Shown in pieces: positions 9,036 to 18,015 of a stretch of DNA of 64,000 nucleotides. Both the position numbers and the translations under genes were made by a program. Origin of the DNA: Paenibacillus faecis (GTDB lineage Bacteria; Bacillota; Bacilli; Paenibacillales; Paenibacillaceae). Each line of letters begins with the position of its first letter. Position 1 is the stretch's first letter. The notes beneath the pieces are model-generated. The model was not told the DNA's origin, ran no database searches, and saw only the letters and a list, made by a program, of their open reading frames with translations. The stretch is taken from positions 186,001 to 250,000 of the forward strand of contig NZ_VSDO01000003.1 of NCBI RefSeq assembly GCF_008084145.1. The letters run 5' to 3'.

Positions 9036-9896
9036 TTATTCGGTTTCGCCAAACAAATCAAGCTGCTGAGGCGGCAAGCCCGCCGTTTCCAACCCTAAGA
9101 GATCCATCATTTCGAGCGCGTTCGGAGCGGCGTCCCCGCCGGAATTATTGTTAAAAATCATACAGATCTCCCGGGTGCCCTTCTCTTCCAGCATCGCCAA
9201 TTTATCGCGCCAGTCCGACAGCTCATCGCGATTGTACCGGTACAAATTGCGAACCTCCCGCCAATTGGGCGCGCCGCCCTGCAGCCAGCCGCCTTCGTTT
9301 CGGCCGTGAAGCCGGACGATCGTCAAGTTCGGGTCGGTCGGTTCCAAGACGGCGGGAACCGAACCCTGTCCTACCTGGGGTTCATCGCAAATAATGTGAA
9401 TCCAGCCCTCGTCCCGCATGAAGGAGATCGTGTTGTCGCGCACCCCGGCGGCATACCAGCTCTGATGGCGGAATTCCAGGGCCAAAGGAAGGTGCCCCAT
9501 CCATTTTCGGACCGCGCGCAGGCGCCGGATATGGTCGGCGGTACAATCAAACCAGGGCGGAAATTGAAACATGACGGCTTTCAATCTGCCCGATTCCACC
9601 ATCGGGCGAATCGAATCCAGGTAAGCCTGAAACATCTCACCCGGCCCGCCGTAGGGGCTTTTGCCGCGGTTGTGCCCGGTCATGCCCCGGTAAGCCTTCA
9701 AGATAAAGGTGAAATCGGCCGGCGTTTCGTCCAGCCATTTTTGGTAAGTGTGCTCGCCCAGAACGGCATAGAACGAACTGTCCACCTCGACGATCGGAAA
9801 ATGCCTCGCATACAGCGACAATTTCATTCTGGCCGGAGTCCCCGGCGGATACAGCGCTTCGTGGTCTCCCCAGCCGGTCAGCCCGATCGATATCAT
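9036..9896 (-). CDS. DUF72 family protein (YunF-like)
   Basis: 286 residues of the DUF72 TIM-barrel family, found across bacteria, biochemical role unsettled. Recognised by the N-terminal IGLTGWGDHEALYP, VEVDSSFYAVLGE, FQFPPWFD, LALEFRHQSWY and the C-terminal IFNNNSGGDAAPNALEM. Start at 9896 behind AAGGGGAA. It interrupts the usual sua5-mntP neighbourhood on the same strand, with 42 bases to sua5. No catalytic reaction can be claimed from sequence. Confidence 0.9.
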   Translation of the reverse strand: MISIGLTGWGDHEALYPPGTPARMKLSLYARHFPIVEVDSSFYAVLGEHTYQKWLDETPADFTFILKAYRGMTGHNRGKSPYGGPGEMFQAYLDSIRPMVESGRLKAVMFQFPPWFDCTADHIRRLRAVRKWMGHLPLALEFRHQSWYAAGVRDNTISFMRDEGWIHIICDEPQVGQGSVPAVLEPTDPNLTIVRLHGRNEGGWLQGGAPNWREVRNLYRYNRDELSDWRDKLAMLEEKGTREICMIFNNNSGGDAAPNALEMMDLLGLETAGLPPQQLDLFGETE

Positions 9897-9938
9897 TTCC
9901 CCTTCGACCTCCCTCCGTTAAGGATATCCGATATCTCC

Positions 9939-11096
9939 CTACACCTTTATTACCTTTCCGCCCGCCGCTTTAAGCAGGCGGTTCATCACGGCGGCGCCGA
10001 GTCCTTCCCGCGGGCAGGACTCGGCCAGAATGAAGGTGACGCCGTCGTCGTCGAAGCGGCGGAGCGCCGCGTAAAGACGATGCGCCGCCGTCTCCAGCGC
10101 CGTCAGGCTGCCGAGCGAAAGCACGCAGTCGGCGCGGTAGAGCGGAAGGTGCTCGTCAAAGGCGAGCACGCCCGTGACCTCCCCGCGCGCCTTGGCCGCG
10201 TCGAGCTCGGCCTGGATGGCGGCCGCCACCCGCTCCGGGGCGGCGCCGGTCACCACACGCAGCGCCCCGCGGGGGGCGTAGTGCGTGTACTTCATGCCCG
10301 GCGAGCGCGGCGCCGGCATGTCCTCGTCGCGTCCGCCCGCCTCCGCGGCGCTTTGCAGGGCGGCGTCCAGTCGCACGTCCGCCGCATGGCGGGCGAGCTG
10401 CTCCGCCGTGATCCCGCCGGGGCGGAGCACGGTCACGATGCCGTCGTCGCCGGCCACCACCACCGTCGACTCGAGGCCCACCCCCGTGGGCCCGCCGTCG
10501 ACGATACCGTCGATACGGCCGGCGAGATCGTCCCCGACGTGGCTGGCCAGCGTCGGGCTCGGACGCCCGGACCGGTTGGCGCTAGGGGCCGCCACCGGGC
10601 ACCCCGCTGCGGCGATCAGCCGCAGCGCGATGTCGTGGGCCGGCATCCGCACGGCCACGGTGTCCAGCCCCGCCGTCACGCGGGGCGAGACGGCGCCGGG
10701 GGCCGCGGGCAGCACCAGCGTCAGCGGCCCCGGCCAAAACGCATCCATCAGCCGCCGCGCCGTCCCGTTCACCTCCGTGACGAGGCCTTCCAGCTGGCTG
10801 AGGTCCGCGATATGCACGATCAGCGGATTGTCGGACGGCCGCCCTTTAGCGGCAAACACCGCCTCCACCGCCGCCGTGTTCCGCGCATCTGCGCCGAGCC
10901 CGTAAACCGTCTCGGTCGGAAAGGCCACCGTTCCGCCCGCCGCCAGCACCCCGCCCGCTTCCGCCAAGCCCTGCTCCGCTTCCAGGCGCGCCTGTACCTC
11001 CGGGGTTGTCCCATCTATTAAAACGGACACATCCCACCAGCGCGTGCGCCGGGATTGCCCCGCTTCCTCATTCGGTAAAAACTGATGATGTTCCAT
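9939..11096 (-). CDS. sua5: L-threonylcarbamoyladenylate synthase, Sua5 type
   Basis: About 385 residues. It makes threonylcarbamoyl-AMP from threonine, bicarbonate and ATP for the t6A37 modification of ANN-reading tRNAs. The YrdC domain (about 40-240) shows VAFPTETVYGLGADA, KGRPSDNPLIVHI, PSANRSGRPSPT and GPTGVGLESTVV; the C-terminal Sua5 domain follows RSPGMKYTHYAPRG. The start is uncertain: ATG at 11096 has a poor ribosome site, TTG at 11102 is the alternative, and a GTG some 25 codons inside would remove a basic tail not usual in the family. Base composition is noticeably GC-richer than in flanking genes. Confidence 0.95.
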   Translation of the reverse strand: MEHHQFLPNEEAGQSRRTRWWDVSVLIDGTTPEVQARLEAEQGLAEAGGVLAAGGTVAFPTETVYGLGADARNTAAVEAVFAAKGRPSDNPLIVHIADLSQLEGLVTEVNGTARRLMDAFWPGPLTLVLPAAPGAVSPRVTAGLDTVAVRMPAHDIALRLIAAAGCPVAAPSANRSGRPSPTLASHVGDDLAGRIDGIVDGGPTGVGLESTVVVAGDDGIVTVLRPGGITAEQLARHAADVRLDAALQSAAEAGGRDEDMPAPRSPGMKYTHYAPRGALRVVTGAAPERVAAAIQAELDAAKARGEVTGVLAFDEHLPLYRADCVLSLGSLTALETAAHRLYAALRRFDDDGVTFILAESCPREGLGAAVMNRLLKAAGGKVIKV

Positions 11097-11153
11097 AAGC
11101 AAACCGTCCCAACTTTTTTTAATATACGAACCCTTCTATTATAACCGAAACAA

Positions 11154-11184
11154 AAACCGCGCAGAGCCTCCATCTGCACGGTTT
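11154..11184 (-). terminator. Terminator of spoIIR
   Basis: AAACCGtGCAGA / TCTGCgCGGTTT hairpin followed by TTTTTGTTT on the minus strand, 20 bases after the spoIIR stop. Confidence 0.85.
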
Positions 11185-11204
11185 GCTTTGATACCCGTAT
11201 ATTT

Positions 11205-11861
11205 TTATCGAAACAGCCCGGCGATCCAATCCCACAAGCGCACCAGCATATCCCACAAAAAGAAACGCACCTTCGTCTCCCCAGGCTCGGCCTGAACGGG
11301 CTGATCCGCTCCTCCCTTGGCAGAGACCGCCTGGCTTCCCTGACCGTTCTGCAGCGCATCCCCGCTTCCCGCATCGACAAAACACAACGGCGGAAACAAA
11401 ACGCACCACCAGTTCTTGCCGTTCCCCTCTCCCAAAGTAACGCGAAGCGCCTCATAGTCCCCCGCGGGATAAACCGCGCCCCCGTACATTTTCGTCGGAA
11501 AAGGAACCATCCCCAGTTCCACCTTATAGCCGTACTTTTTTCCGCTTTCCGCCAACGTTTCCCCGACCCGCTCCCCGATTTCGTCCAGATGCTCCCGGAT
11601 CACGCCGCGGGCGGCTTCCAGGCTTTGCGGGTCCTCAAGCTCGCCGACCCAGGCGTTCATCTGCTCGACCACCGCATCGCGTACCCGGCGTTTGACGATT
11701 TGATCGCCCACGCCATCCGAATGGGCCAAAATCCGCAGCCGGATCGATTGCTGGGGAATCGCCCCTTCGGCCGCCGCCGAATCTATTTTTTGCCCCTCCC
11801 AGGACATCAATAAAATCATTAAACTGAAGATAATAAGTCCATATTTTTTTCCCCGCCGCAT
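11205..11861 (-). CDS. spoIIR: Stage II sporulation protein R
   Basis: 218 residues. A secreted signalling protein made in the forespore that triggers SpoIIGA to process pro-sigma-E in the mother cell. An N-terminal signal anchor (YGLIIFSLMILLMSW) is followed by the family core QSIRLRILAHSDGVGDQIVK, RRVRDAVVEQMNAW and YGGAVYPAGDYEALRVTLG, then NWWCVLFPPLCFVDA. The C-terminal tail (about 175-218) is Gln/Ala-rich then aromatic (FFLWDMLVRLWDWI) and may touch the membrane. The location downstream of prfA-prmC is the Bacillus arrangement. It makes the host a spore-former. Confidence 0.95.
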   Translation of the reverse strand: MRRGKKYGLIIFSLMILLMSWEGQKIDSAAAEGAIPQQSIRLRILAHSDGVGDQIVKRRVRDAVVEQMNAWVGELEDPQSLEAARGVIREHLDEIGERVGETLAESGKKYGYKVELGMVPFPTKMYGGAVYPAGDYEALRVTLGEGNGKNWWCVLFPPLCFVDAGSGDALQNGQGSQAVSAKGGADQPVQAEPGETKVRFFLWDMLVRLWDWIAGLFR

Positions 11862-12132
11862 AGCCCTTCCACTCCCTGTACTCTATGATGTCTATCAGTA
11901 TGTCCGTTCAAGAGAGAAGTAAACCTATGAATCTATGAAATCGCAAGGCGATGCGAGGCCGTGGAAAAAACGTCCACCAGTCAAAGACAAAACCTAAATC
12001 TGTCTTTTCAAAAGTGGACAAAGATACATCCCCCATCCCGTACCCGTAAAAAGAATTTTTGCGACGAGGACGAGTTAAAAGGTTCCATAGTTACCCTGCA
12101 TCTCGGGGCGTGACGCTGTCACTATACGAAAA
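11862..12132. other. Gap without a recognised gene
   Basis: No protein, RNA gene or repeat family recognised between spoIIR and the rodA-like terminator. The stretch next to 11862 presumably carries the sigma-F-type promoter of spoIIR, but I could not assign hexamers. Confidence 0.4.
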
Positions 12133-12175
12133 GAGGGCATCCCTCGTCATTCAAGATGACTTACGGGACACCCTC
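12133..12175 (-). terminator. Probable terminator of the rodA-like gene
   Basis: GAGGGtgTCCC / GGGAtgCCCTC enclosing a second small stem GTCAT/ATGAC, then TTTTCG on the minus strand. It lies about 70 bases past the stop. Confidence 0.5.
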
Positions 12176-12244
12176 CGGACAAACCTTCGTTCTCGGACTT
12201 CCGAACAGCACGGGTCTCTGAGCATTTACCGGTTTCCGAGCATT

Positions 12245-13435
12245 TTACGGGTTTTGCGATTTGACCCGCGTGTAACGCGTTGTCGTAAGCGGCTGATCTT
12301 CTTCCGCCTCATGTCCATGGATCCGAATACTCATCGCTACGCCAATGCAGGCCATGTTGATCAGCAGCGAGGTTCCTCCGTAACTGACGAACGGAAGCGT
12401 GATCCCGGTCAAAGGCATCAGGCCGATAAACATGCCGATATTTTCAAACACCTGGTACAGAAACATCGCGACGATCCCTACGATGACATAAGGTCCGCTT
12501 CGGTCCCGACAATCCAGGGATATTAAAATGAGCCGATGAATCAGTACAAAATAGAGCAGCAGGAGCACCGAACTCCCGATAAATCCAAATTCCTCGGCAA
12601 TCACCACGAAGATGGAGTCGGAATACGTCAGCGGAACCCGTTCCGACTGGACGGTCTCCCCTTGCAGGTATCCCTCGCCGGTCATTCCCCCGGAGGCGAT
12701 CGCCAACTTGGCGTTTTGCGTATGGTAGATCGCGTCCCTTGAAGCCTTCTCCGGCATCAGCCAGGGATCGATCCGCGCCATCCAGTGAGCCCGCCCGATC
12801 TCTTCGAAAAATTTGTAAACTTGTTCGTGATAAACCTTATAAGCGGTGATCCCCCCGAATACCGAGCCGGCAAAGAGCACCAGGGCGATCAAGGCGTGGG
12901 TATATTTGATGTTGCCGATCCACAGCATCCCGGCCAAAATGACGAGGTAGCTGAGCGCATTCCCCAGATCGTTTTGAGCCATGACGAGCACAAACGGAAT
13001 AAAGGTCACCAGCAGGATCGGCACCACATCGCGCCAAAACATCAGCTTTGGTTTTCTTTTTCGGAGGAGCATGAAGCCCAGAAACAGGACGAGCAGCAGT
13101 TTGAAAAATTCCGCCGGCTGGAAACTGAGCCCCCCGGGCAGCGTAAGCCAACCGGTCGCATTGTGGTACGTATTACCGGCAAACATCACGACGATGAGCA
13201 GGCCGATACCGAACGAGTAAATATAAACCGCATATTTGATAAGCAGTCTGAAATCTATCAGGGACACGGAAAAGAACACCGCAAACCCCAGTAAATAATA
13301 GACGAACATCCGGATATGATAGCCGTCGTATTTTGTTCCCGAAGTGGCGCTGTAGAGCACCGCAATACTGATTCCCATCAGAAGCAGCAGGATGAACACG
13401 ATTGTAAAGTCGATTTTTTTAAATTTGGTCAGCAT
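12245..13435 (-). CDS. rodA: SEDS-family peptidoglycan glycosyltransferase, RodA/FtsW-like
   Basis: 396 residues with about ten membrane helices. SEDS proteins polymerise lipid II into glycan strands together with a class B PBP. Family marks are LPGGLSFQPAEFFKLLLVLF, the ALNDL-type motif MAQNDLGNALSY and the C-terminal PLTGITLPFVSYGGTSLL. The length and the SFQPAE motif favour RodA over FtsW or SpoVE, but these are hard to separate. Start at 13435 behind GGAGG. It is inserted between prmC and spoIIR, which are adjacent in Bacillus; no PBP gene is nearby. Confidence 0.88.
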   Translation of the reverse strand: MLTKFKKIDFTIVFILLLLMGISIAVLYSATSGTKYDGYHIRMFVYYLLGFAVFFSVSLIDFRLLIKYAVYIYSFGIGLLIVVMFAGNTYHNATGWLTLPGGLSFQPAEFFKLLLVLFLGFMLLRKRKPKLMFWRDVVPILLVTFIPFVLVMAQNDLGNALSYLVILAGMLWIGNIKYTHALIALVLFAGSVFGGITAYKVYHEQVYKFFEEIGRAHWMARIDPWLMPEKASRDAIYHTQNAKLAIASGGMTGEGYLQGETVQSERVPLTYSDSIFVVIAEEFGFIGSSVLLLLYFVLIHRLILISLDCRDRSGPYVIVGIVAMFLYQVFENIGMFIGLMPLTGITLPFVSYGGTSLLINMACIGVAMSIRIHGHEAEEDQPLTTTRYTRVKSQNP

Positions 13436-13589
13436 TTCCTCTGTCCTCCGCCATCCTGATTTTATCCTCTTCCCATTGTATAGGAATTCTCCGGTTAAAG
13501 TCTATTGGGCGTTCTGCCCAATCCTTCCGCGGAAAATTTGGATACGGGAGTATGGTGAGGCCGCTTTTTACGGTCCGGTGAACGAAAAA

Positions 13590-13610
13590 GCACCGCCCTT
13601 TAGGCGATGC
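13590..13610 (-). terminator. Terminator overlapping the prmC stop codon
   Basis: GCATCGCC / GGCGGTGC stem with the loop TAAAG that includes the prmC stop codon, followed by TTTTTCG on the minus strand. The 5' arm encodes the last residues of PrmC. Confidence 0.75.
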
Positions 13611-14484
13611 CCAATACGTGCCGGTCGATACCGGCCAGATCCGGGATCGTCACGATCTCGCTCCAGCAGCCGGCTTGGCGCAGCAGCTCGGCGATCTCGC
13701 CGGCCTGCCCCATCCCGAGCTCGAAGCCGATCAGCCGGGGCGGACGGGGCAGCAGCGGCAGCTGCGCCATCATGGTCCGGTAGGGCGCCAGCCCGTCCGG
13801 ACCGCCGTCGAGCGCGCCGCGCGGCTCGTGGTCGCGCACTTCCGGCTGCAGGTGCGCGATCGTATCCGCCGGAATATAAGGCGGATTGCTGACCACGATG
13901 TCCAGCGGCTCGCCCGCAAACGGTTCAAGCAGGTTGCCCTGCTTGAACGCGACGTCCAGGCCGAGCCGCCGGACATTCTCCTGCGCCACCGCGAGCGCTT
14001 CCGGCGAGATATCGCTCGCCGAAATGCGCCAGGACGGGCGCAGGTGGGCCAGGGCGGCAGCGATCGCGCCGCTGCCGGTGCCGATGTCGGCGGCCTGCGG
14101 AGCGCCGCCGGGCCACAGGCGATCGGCCGCCTGGACGATCGCCTCCACGAGCAGCTCCGTTTCCGGACGGGGAATCAGGACGGCCGGCGTGACCTTGAAG
14201 GTCAGGCCGTAAAAATCCTGTTCCCCGATAATATACTGCGCCGGCTCGCCCGCCGCTTTGCGGCGGATGACCTCCTCCCACTCGGCTTTGCGCTCAAGCG
14301 GGAACGGATCGCGCAGGGCGGCCAAATACGCCGCGCCCTCCAAACCGAGCACATGCCGCAGCAGCAGCTCGGCATTCGACTCCGGCTCGGCCACGCCGCG
14401 CGCCGCTAAAAAAGAGGAAGCCTCTCTGCGGGCTTCCGAAATATTCAGGTCTCCAGATAACACATATCCGTTACCGTTCAACAT
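13600..14484 (-). CDS. prmC: Release-factor N5-glutamine methyltransferase
   Basis: 294 residues. It methylates the glutamine of the GGQ motif in RF1 and RF2 using SAM. The catalytic NPPY motif is in DIVVSNPPYIPADT, and the SAM-binding loop is ADIGTGSGAIAAALAH. The ATG shares one base with the stop of prfA (TAATG), giving translational coupling with its substrate's gene; GGAG precedes it. It ends in a terminator that overlaps the stop. Confidence 0.96.
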   Translation of the reverse strand: MLNGNGYVLSGDLNISEARREASSFLAARGVAEPESNAELLLRHVLGLEGAAYLAALRDPFPLERKAEWEEVIRRKAAGEPAQYIIGEQDFYGLTFKVTPAVLIPRPETELLVEAIVQAADRLWPGGAPQAADIGTGSGAIAAALAHLRPSWRISASDISPEALAVAQENVRRLGLDVAFKQGNLLEPFAGEPLDIVVSNPPYIPADTIAHLQPEVRDHEPRGALDGGPDGLAPYRTMMAQLPLLPRPPRLIGFELGMGQAGEIAELLRQAGCWSEIVTIPDLAGIDRHVLGIA

Positions 14485-15551
14485 TATTCTCCTTTATCCA
14501 TCAGTTCGGCCTGTTCCGCCAGCGTCAACGCCGAGACGATTTCCTCGATCTCTCCGTTCATGACTTGATCCAGCTTGTGCAGAGTCAGTCCGATCCGGTG
14601 ATCCGTCACCCGGCTCTGCGGGAAGTTATATGTCCGGATCCGCTCGCTGCGGTCCCCGGTTCCCACTTTACTCTTGCGTTCGCCGGCATATTTCGCTTCC
14701 TCTTCCTGACGCTTCATATCGGAAATCCGCGCCCGCAGCACTTGAAGCGCCTTTTCCTTATTCGAGTTCTGCGATTTGCCGTCCTGACAAGTCGCTACAA
14801 TGCCAGTAGGAATGTGCGTAACCCGGACCGCCGATTTCGTCGTGTTGACGGATTGGCCGCCCGCGCCGCTCGAGCAGAACGTGTCGACGCGAATATCCTT
14901 GTCGAGAATTTCCACGTCGACTTCCTCGGCTTCCGGCATCACCGCCACCGTCGAAGTCGAAGTGTGAATCCGCCCGCCGGACTCCGTGGACGGAATCCGC
15001 TGCACGCGGTGAGCGCCGCTCTCATACTTCATCTTGCTGTACGCGCCGCGGCCGTTGATCATGAAAATAACCTCTTTAAAGCCGCCGAGGTCGCTTTCAT
15101 TGACGTCCATGACTTCCACTTTCCACCCCTGCGTATCCGCATAACGGGTGTACATGCGATAAAGATCGGCCGCAAACAGCGCCGCCTCATCGCCTCCGGC
15201 CGCCCCGCGGATTTCGACGATGACATTCTTGTCGTCGTTCGGATCTTTCGGCAGCAGCAGAACGCGGATTTTTTCCTCCAACTCCTGTTGGCGCCCCGTA
15301 AGGTCTTCGATTTCCATCTTGACCATTTCGCGCATTTCGTCATCCAGTTTCTCGGCCTGCATCGCTTTTGCGGCTTCCAGTTCTTCGATGACCTGCTTAT
15401 ATTCGGTATACGCCTCATAGGCCGGCTGTAAATCGGATTGTTCTTTGGATAAATCCCGAAGCTTCTTGGTATCATTGGCCACATCCGGGTCGCAGAGCAG
15501 CTCGCTCAGCTTCTCGTACCTGTCAGCCAGGGATTGCAGTCGGTCCAACAA
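14484..15551 (-). CDS. prfA: Peptide chain release factor 1
   Basis: 355 residues, normal for RF1. Recognises UAA and UAG stop codons. The peptidyl-tRNA hydrolysis motif [18 protein letters not shown] is at about residues 230-247, with Gln of GGQ the substrate of the coupled PrmC. The start is a TTG at 15549-15551 preceded by GAGAGGTG, giving the N-terminus [15 protein letters not shown] as in Bacillus. First gene of the prfA-prmC unit. Confidence 0.97.
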   Translation of the reverse strand: MLDRLQSLADRYEKLSELLCDPDVANDTKKLRDLSKEQSDLQPAYEAYTEYKQVIEELEAAKAMQAEKLDDEMREMVKMEIEDLTGRQQELEEKIRVLLLPKDPNDDKNVIVEIRGAAGGDEAALFAADLYRMYTRYADTQGWKVEVMDVNESDLGGFKEVIFMINGRGAYSKMKYESGAHRVQRIPSTESGGRIHTSTSTVAVMPEAEEVDVEILDKDIRVDTFCSSGAGGQSVNTTKSAVRVTHIPTGIVATCQDGKSQNSNKEKALQVLRARISDMKRQEEEAKYAGERKSKVGTGDRSERIRTYNFPQSRVTDHRIGLTLHKLDQVMNGEIEEIVSALTLAEQAELMDKGE

Positions 15552-15718
15552 AGGAAGTCACCTCTCTCTATGACAATTTTCGCGAAGAAAATAATCGATG
15601 ATTTGTAAAAATGATTTTTAGGTAAACAACATAACATTATACCATATAGCCATACGATTGAACAGAGGGGATGCGCCCCGTGAAATCATGGCCAGGAGGT
15701 CTCCGGGTCCGTATAAAA

Positions 15719-15745
15719 AAAGCCTGCCGCAACAGCGGCAGACTT
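15719..15745 (-). terminator. Terminator of ychF
   Basis: AAGtCTGCCGC / GCGGCAGgCTT with a 4-base loop and a T-tract on the minus strand, past the ychF stop. Confidence 0.88.
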
Positions 15746-15809
15746 GTGATCGGCGGCGCCCGCTTGCTTGAAAACGGAGTTGCAAGGGGCCCGCTTGCCC
15801 ATCTTTGCC

Positions 15810-16910
15810 CTACACGTTAAACCGGAAATGCATGACATCGCCGTCCTGCACGACGTACTCCTTGCCTTCCAGGCGAAGTTGTCCGCGTTCCTTGGCGGCA
15901 TTCATCGAACCGGCGGCAACGAGATCGTCATAGGATACGACCTCCGCGCGGATAAAGCCGCGCTCAAAGTCGGAGTGAATGACGCCCGCCGCGGCCGGCG
16001 CTTTCGTCCCCTTGCGGATCGTCCAAGCGCGGACCTCCTGAACCCCGGCGGTAAAATACGTATAAAGACCAAGCAAACGGTATGCCGCTTGAATCAACCG
16101 GTCCAGGCCGGACGCCTGCAATCCCAGCTCTTCCAGGAACATCGCCTTGTCCTCGCCTTCCAGCTCGGCGATTTCCGCCTCCACCTTGGCGCTGATCGGC
16201 ACGACCTCGGCATTTTCCGCGGCCGCGAAATCCCGGACCTGCTGTACGTAAGGGTTGCTGTCCGCATCGGCCACGCCGTCCTCGCTGACGTTAGCCGCGT
16301 AGAGTACCGGCTTCAGCGTCAACAGATGCAAGTCGCGGATGATCAGCTTCTCATCGTCGGTCAGTTCCACGCTGCGCGCCGGTTGATCGTTGTAGAGCGC
16401 TTCTTTGATGCGTTCCAGCAATTCCACTTCCTGCGCGTATTGCTTGTTGCCGCCCTTCATATTTTTGCGGGAGCGCTCGATCCGCTTCTCTACGCTGTCG
16501 AGGTCCGCCAGGATCAGCTCCAGATTGATCGTCTGAATATCGCTGATCGGGTTGATCTTGCCGTCCACATGCGTGATGTTCTCGTCTTCAAAGCAGCGGA
16601 CCACGTGAACGATGGCATCGACCTCCCGGATATGGGCCAAAAACTTGTTGCCCAGCCCTTCGCCCTTGCTCGCGCCGCGCACCAGTCCGGCGATGTCCAC
16701 GAACTCAAACGCCGTAGGCACGGTGCGGTTCGGCACGACCAATTCGGTCAATTTGTCCAGGCGCGGGTCAGGGACTTCCACAACCCCAACGTTCGGATCG
16801 ATCGTACAGAAGGGATAGTTCGCGGATTCCGCCCCCGCCTGCGTAATTGCGTTAAACAACGTGGATTTTCCGACGTTCGGAAGGCCCACGATTCCAGCCT
16901 TTAAAGCCAT
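15810..16910 (-). CDS. ychF: Redox-regulated ATPase YchF (Obg-like)
   Basis: 366 residues, typical length. Obg-family P-loop protein that prefers ATP and associates with ribosomes and stress responses. The G1 loop is [14 protein letters not shown] near the N-terminus, G3 region [18 protein letters not shown], a coiled-coil insert in the middle (about 130-190), and a C-terminal TGS domain ([20 protein letters not shown]). Start at 16910 behind GAGGAG. Single-gene unit, separate from prfA. Confidence 0.97.
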   Translation of the reverse strand: MALKAGIVGLPNVGKSTLFNAITQAGAESANYPFCTIDPNVGVVEVPDPRLDKLTELVVPNRTVPTAFEFVDIAGLVRGASKGEGLGNKFLAHIREVDAIVHVVRCFEDENITHVDGKINPISDIQTINLELILADLDSVEKRIERSRKNMKGGNKQYAQEVELLERIKEALYNDQPARSVELTDDEKLIIRDLHLLTLKPVLYAANVSEDGVADADSNPYVQQVRDFAAAENAEVVPISAKVEAEIAELEGEDKAMFLEELGLQASGLDRLIQAAYRLLGLYTYFTAGVQEVRAWTIRKGTKAPAAAGVIHSDFERGFIRAEVVSYDDLVAAGSMNAAKERGQLRLEGKEYVVQDGDVMHFRFNV

Positions 16911-17037
16911 ATCTATGACAACTCCTCATTCTTGTAATTGCTCATCTTCTTCAACCATAGTACCTATCCCCCGGGCAGATTTCAAGAACACCCCGAAAAT
17001 TACGGTAAAATCCGGCCAACTCCGCATTCGGCAACAC

Positions 17038-17116
17038 ATCATTCAGCCACAGCATTCAGTCACACAGCATTCAGTCACACAGCATTCAGTCACACAGCAT
17101 TCAGTCACACAGCATT
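17038..17116 (+). repeat. Tandem 15-bp repeat
   Basis: The unit CATTCAGTCACACAG recurs about four to five times in exact or near-exact copies, with a degenerate start (ATCATTCAGCCACAG) and a last partial unit ending in CATTGGGC. No spacer sequences. It lies between ychF and family A copy A2, with no coding sequence nearby. Confidence 0.9.
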
Positions 17117-17226
17117 GGGCAACCCACAATTCGCCCCCCCCCCAATTTGACGCCCCCAATTCGGCTGCGCCTGCCATTCGGGAAAAGGGAGGCCCCTACC
17201 TAAACCTGCAACTAAGGGGTTGGTTC

Positions 17227-17425
17227 GAAATAAAGGGAATTCTTCCCGTTAATTTGGTACGTATGCGGCTGCAGAGGCGAATTAGCTGGAAAATCTCCCG
17301 TTAATTCGCCTGAAATTGTGTATTTTGGCAATAGGGCCGCAAAATAGATGGAGCTTTTCCAGCTAAATCCGATCGAGAGGCCAAGAGCGGGACATTAACG
17401 GGAGATTTTCCCGTTAATTTAAGCG
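17227..17425 (-). repeat. Family A dispersed repeat, copy A2
   Basis: Opposite orientation to A1. It keeps all three dyads: AAAGGGAATTCTTCCCGTTAA, the middle GGCGAATTAGCTGGAAAA with CCCGTTAATTCGCC, and ATTAACGGGAG/CCCGTTAAT at the far end. The stretch AATAGGGCCGCAAAATAGAT matches the A3 copy almost base for base. Confidence 0.8.
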
Positions 17426-17457
17426 CAGCCCGGAAGGAGCCGCCAGCCGCCCCACGT

Positions 17458-18003
17458 TCAAAACGCCGCGGACTTGTGCCGGTTGCCGTACGCCCAGACC
17501 GCCGGGAGACCCAGGACGATAAAGACGAAGACGTTGGCGATTCCGGCCGAAATCACCTGAGTAATAGCGATTTCATCGGGAAATTTCATCACATAGATAT
17601 CGAACCAGCCCGTAAAGGCGAGCGCCCCGAAAATGCCAATCACCCCGAAGATAAGCAATATTAACATATGGCCTTTACGGATCCTCCCGGCTTCCGGATC
17701 GAAATCCCTCGCGAAATAGACAAGGCCCATGCAGGCGCCCGTGATGCCCGAGGCCAGGGCCCAGCCCCAGGACACCTCGCTGGCGAAGATCAAATCGTTG
17801 ATGACGTGTCCGGTAAACCCGGCAATCAGACCGGAAAACGGCCCGAAAATCGCGCCGAATATCGCCAACAAAGCGATGGCCGGCCTGAGATCGGTATCCG
17901 GCACGATCGGGATGCCGATCCAGCTCGTTAATCCGTACATCACCGCTCCGATCGCCGTACCCGCGGCCATACGCCGGTTCCATTTCCAAACGGATGCTTT
18001 CAC
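17458..18003 (-). CDS. ECF transporter S component, UPF0397/riboflavin-type
   Basis: 181 residues with five or six membrane helices, in the family of energy-coupling-factor substrate-binding subunits related to UPF0397 (DLRPAIALLAIFGAIFGP, LIAGFTGHVINDLI, ISAGIANVFVFIVLGLPAVW). S components bind a vitamin or metal and share the EcfA/EcfT module, which is not in this window. The gene follows fni by only 12 bases, so the two are probably co-transcribed. Riboflavin is the annotation commonly carried by the family but is not proven; the fni linkage hints at an isoprenoid or flavin precursor. Confidence 0.8.
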   Translation of the reverse strand: MKASVWKWNRRMAAGTAIGAVMYGLTSWIGIPIVPDTDLRPAIALLAIFGAIFGPFSGLIAGFTGHVINDLIFASEVSWGWALASGITGACMGLVYFARDFDPEAGRIRKGHMLILLIFGVIGIFGALAFTGWFDIYVMKFPDEIAITQVISAGIANVFVFIVLGLPAVWAYGNRHKSAAF

Positions 18004-18015
18004 TGGCTTGTCCCC

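Noticed and set aside
9306..11021. 571-codon open frame on the plus strand
   Set aside because: It lies antisense to the DUF72 and sua5 genes and has Arg/Gly/His-rich composition typical of the complement of GC-rich codons; no ribosome site.
17038..17116. Possible CRISPR array
   Set aside because: The 15-bp units are directly joined without spacers, and no cas genes are present.
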